A stretch of DNA of 17,584 nt. Source: Auxenochlorella pyrenoidosa. Taxonomy: Eukaryota > Chlorophyta > Trebouxiophyceae > Chlorellales > Chlorellaceae. Within the stretch, counting starts at the first letter, position 1. Every line of letters begins with the position of its first letter. A program made the translations under genes and the position numbers. The notes beneath the pieces are model-generated. The model saw only the letters and a list, made by a program, of their open reading frames with translations, was not told the DNA's origin and did no database searches. The stretch spans positions 45,194-62,777 of the forward strand of contig KQ481987.1 of NCBI GenBank assembly GCA_001430745.1, read 5' to 3'. This document shows positions 15,901-17,584 of the stretch, piece by piece.

Positions 15901-16262
15901 GGGGGGGGGGTAGGGGCGGGGCGTTGCGGGGTGGGACGCGGTACCTCTGGCTCGGGCTGTGCGCGCGTGCGCTGCCGTGCGTGGCTGGCCCGGCTTGCTA
16001 CACTCGGCTGCAGAGCATGCGAGTAGGTGGGCAGAGGTGGGTTGTGGTTACAGAGCCCTGAACAACCCAGCACGCGCAACCGTGCGCCAGCTGTGATGCC
16101 TCCTGCCGCCCTCGATGTGGGCCCTTGTCCCTTTGCCCACCCAGCCCGCTGCTGCAGCCGGGCGAGTTTGGCGAGCAGCAGCGGCGCGACGGCTTTGAGA
16201 CCGCCAGCGCCGAACGAATCTTTGAGAGCACCACCCTGGCAGCAAAGCAAGACGAGGTTTGA
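12917..16262 (+). CDS. DUF1338 family 2-oxoadipate dioxygenase/decarboxylase (HglS/FLO7-like)
   Basis: Exons: 12917-13208, 13468-13565, 13865-13960, 14236-14295, 14597-14755, 15130-15193, 15395-15492, 15738-15884, 16158-16262 (1119 nt, 372 aa). The family is Fe(II)-dependent and VOC-fold; HglS converts 2-oxoadipate to D-2-hydroxyglutarate in lysine catabolism, and rice FLO7 is the plant member. Key residues seen: FDHLAFRTFG (His123 metal, Arg127 substrate), YALNHTTIA (His252 metal), AYIEFAERR (Glu324 metal), assigned from HglS knowledge. Other family blocks are FPAKKL, PRIFISEL, ESEYAAW, SPDGLLLQSSTVAD, RRDGFE and IFEST. The N-terminus MALSRLLTRLPVLQRSPAARS is Arg/Ser/Leu-rich without acids, a likely mitochondrial or plastid transit peptide. 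The start at 12917 has a good context (-3 G, +4 G). The last intron appears to be GC-AG. Confidence 0.92.
14504..14570 (+). repeat. C-rich tract upstream of gene C exon 5
   Basis: A CCCCA/CCCCC-rich run just before the exon 5 acceptor, acting as polypyrimidine tract. It is roughly complementary to the G-rich run at 14756-14800 on the other side of the exon. Confidence 0.8.
14756..14800 (+). repeat. G-rich tract at the gene C exon 5 donor
   Basis: Begins at the GTGGGG donor and continues as GGGTGGG-type repeats, with potential to form a quadruplex or to pair with C-rich tracts nearby. Confidence 0.75.
14756..15129 (+). other. Gene C intron 5, no gene content seen
   Basis: A 374-bp intron. 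After the G-rich start it has ordinary composition, and no conserved reading frame or RNA gene was recognised. Confidence 0.6.
15885..16157 (+). other. GC-AG intron 8 of gene C
   Basis: Exon 8 ends GGGCTGCAG followed by GCGAGG, and exon 9 starts after CTGCTGCAG. The join gives LPQF-AGLQPGEFGEQQ-RRDGFE with exactly the 12-residue spacing I recall in plant FLO7-like proteins. A GT alternative (donor GTAGGG at about 15910, acceptor CCCAG at 16144) is in phase but adds about 15 Gly/Pro/Ala-type residues. Confidence 0.65.
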
Positions 16263-16443
16263 ACCAGGGAGAGAGGGCGCCCGGCGCAGGGGGCCGCGCA
16301 TGAGCCGAGCCTTTCGACAGCAGGCGCAGCTACATGTTGGCTGACAGACCTGATAGGGGGTGCACTCCCACCACCAACCGGTCTGTGCCTGGTCCGCTTG
16401 AGCACATTTATCAGCAGCCCCAGCCCCAGCTGCTGTGTTTGCT

Positions 16444-16448
16444 TGTAA
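16444..16448 (+). promoter_or_regulatory. TGTAA polyadenylation signal for gene C
   Basis: TGTAA 182 nt after the gene C stop, the first on the plus strand. Sense and distance fit a chlorophyte poly(A) signal. Confidence 0.65.
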
Positions 16449-16535
16449 CCTGCCCGAGCACACAAGTCTTGCTCACAAATTGGTTCAGGCCGAGTGGCAA
16501 CGCAGTCGCTATGTCTTGGCCTTGGATGAATGCGA

Positions 16536-16561
16536 GCGCAGTGCACATGCGCAGTGCACAT
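16536..16561 (+). repeat. 13-bp tandem duplication
   Basis: GCGCAGTGCACAT occurs twice back to back with no mismatch. Each copy includes the palindrome GTGCAC. Confidence 0.9.
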
Positions 16562-17364
16562 CGTTGCTCAAGGTGGGAAGTGGCAAAACTAAGAATGAAG
16601 AGATCTGCGGAGATGGGCTGGGCTCACGCTCCAGGGGGCTTGCTTGTTTGCAGGCCCAGCTGGGCAGCTGGGCCAGTGAATGGACTGGCAAGGAGAGAGA
16701 GGGTGAGAAGAGGGATGTGGCCCACGGCAAAAGATCTCGAGCAATGGCAACCAAGCCAGCAAGCCGCATTGAGGGAAGGCCAGGGTTGGGTGCAGCAGAA
16801 GCCAACATTAGTGGTTGCCATGGTTTGCGCGCAGAGAGCAGGTGGCTTTCCAGACTTCTTCGGTACAGCAGGCAGGGTGCCTGCAAATAAGAGGGGCCGG
16901 GCCCCATGGTCAGCAGCAGGCGAATGCCAACTGCATGATCTAGCAGTTGGTCTGAGTCTTGAGTGGTTGGGGGGCTGGTGGTCATCAGAGCGCTGGGGCA
17001 TTGAGGGCGGGGACCGACCCACCCCTGGACAAGTTTAAACAAGCAAGGCATGAGTGATAGTTCTGTGGAGCAGGCCCTCGCTTCAAGCGAGCAGGCACTG
17101 TGGGCAGGAGGGTGTGCGCGACTGGGTGGGAATGCTGGAGTATGAACGGGAGATGCGGAGCTACAATGAAGGTGGACAGGGAGGGGCTCGCATCTTGGGG
17201 TGCTGCTGCTATGTCAACCTTGATACAGGCAGCAGAGTCGTGGACGCAGCAAGGATGTCGGGCGTGCATCGAGCAAGAGCATCACTTAAGGGACAAGCGT
17301 CGGGGCTTGGCAGGCAGTGGAGGAGGTGGGTGGGGGTGCGGGTGTTGGATAGTAAGAACACAGG

Positions 17365-17392
17365 GTGGAGCGTGTGTCGTGGAGCGTGTGTC
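17365..17392 (+). repeat. 14-bp tandem duplication
   Basis: GTGGAGCGTGTGTC occurs twice back to back with no mismatch, in the unassigned 3' region. Confidence 0.9.
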
Positions 17393-17584
17393 GAGCAAGG
17401 GTTGCAGGGCTGGTGGCGGGGAGGCTGTCGGCGGCAAGGTAGCATCTCCTCATCAGCAGCATGCTCCACAGCAGGTGGCAGCGCCTGCCGCTTTAAGCGC
17501 AGTGCACAGGCCCGCCAATGCTGGTGAGCTCGCCCTGCAGGGGGAGGTGCACGCCAGGAGGGTGCAGAAAGTCTTATTCTGAGC

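Larger units (their letters stand above)
16263..17584. other. Gene C 3' UTR and downstream region without a convincing gene
   Basis: After the stop the GC content falls and codon-like structure disappears. The first 180-200 bp are the likely 3' UTR. Several open frames of 80-230 codons exist on both strands, but none shows recognisable motifs or consistent splice structure. The last bases (about 17450-17584) could include a terminal exon on either strand (plus: ELALQGEVHARRVQKVLF then stop), which cannot be decided here. Confidence 0.55.

Noticed and set aside
15447..16463. 338-codon minus-strand frame
   Set aside because: Antisense to conserved DUF1338 exons 7-9 and their introns; no recognisable domain.
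16334..17527. Open frames of 150-234 codons on both strands downstream of gene C
   Set aside because: No recognisable motifs, no convincing splice sites, and lower GC than coding exons. They overlap one another in several frames.

Overview
This is a nuclear window from a very GC-rich, intron-dense eukaryote, most likely a chlorophyte green alga of the Chlorella/trebouxiophyte type. The evidence is many short exons, CAG acceptors behind C-rich tracts, TGTAA polyadenylation signals, and proteins whose closest recognisable relatives are land-plant families. The species assignment is inference. No prokaryotic operon, CRISPR array, transposon, rRNA or tRNA was found. Most long open frames here are GC-rich shadows that run through introns or along the antisense strand.

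Three genes can be rebuilt exon by exon with consistent splice phases. Gene A (+, 27-10452, 5' end outside the window, 23 exons, 1635 visible residues) is a large SNF2-family ATPase. It resembles the Arabidopsis F-box/SNF2 protein At3g54460 and carries a CW-type zinc finger, a RING-like finger between the two helicase lobes, and a long low-complexity C-terminal tail. Gene B (-, 12522-10951, 4 exons, about 296 aa) is an unrecognised acidic, Trp-containing protein. Gene C (+, 12917-16262, 9 exons, 372 aa) is a DUF1338 protein, the 2-oxoadipate dioxygenase/decarboxylase family (bacterial HglS, rice FLO7), with its metal and substrate residues intact and a probable N-terminal organelle-targeting peptide.

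Genes A and B are convergent, with 498 bp between stop codons and poly(A) signals placed so that their transcripts probably overlap. Genes B and C are divergent and share a 394-bp intergenic region with lower GC and a CACGTG element. Positions 16263-17584 hold the gene C 3' UTR and then mostly non-coding sequence with short tandem repeats; no convincing gene was found there.

The most notable observations concern gene architecture. Four of 33 inferred introns use GC-AG splice sites, and all 29 GT donors read GTG. Acceptor and exon-start segments are duplicated inside gene A, giving an apparent decoy exon. G-rich donors face C-rich acceptors in many introns. The RING-like finger is all-cysteine and the CW finger lacks a visible fourth ligand. 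I did not find a new defence-type or other multi-gene system.
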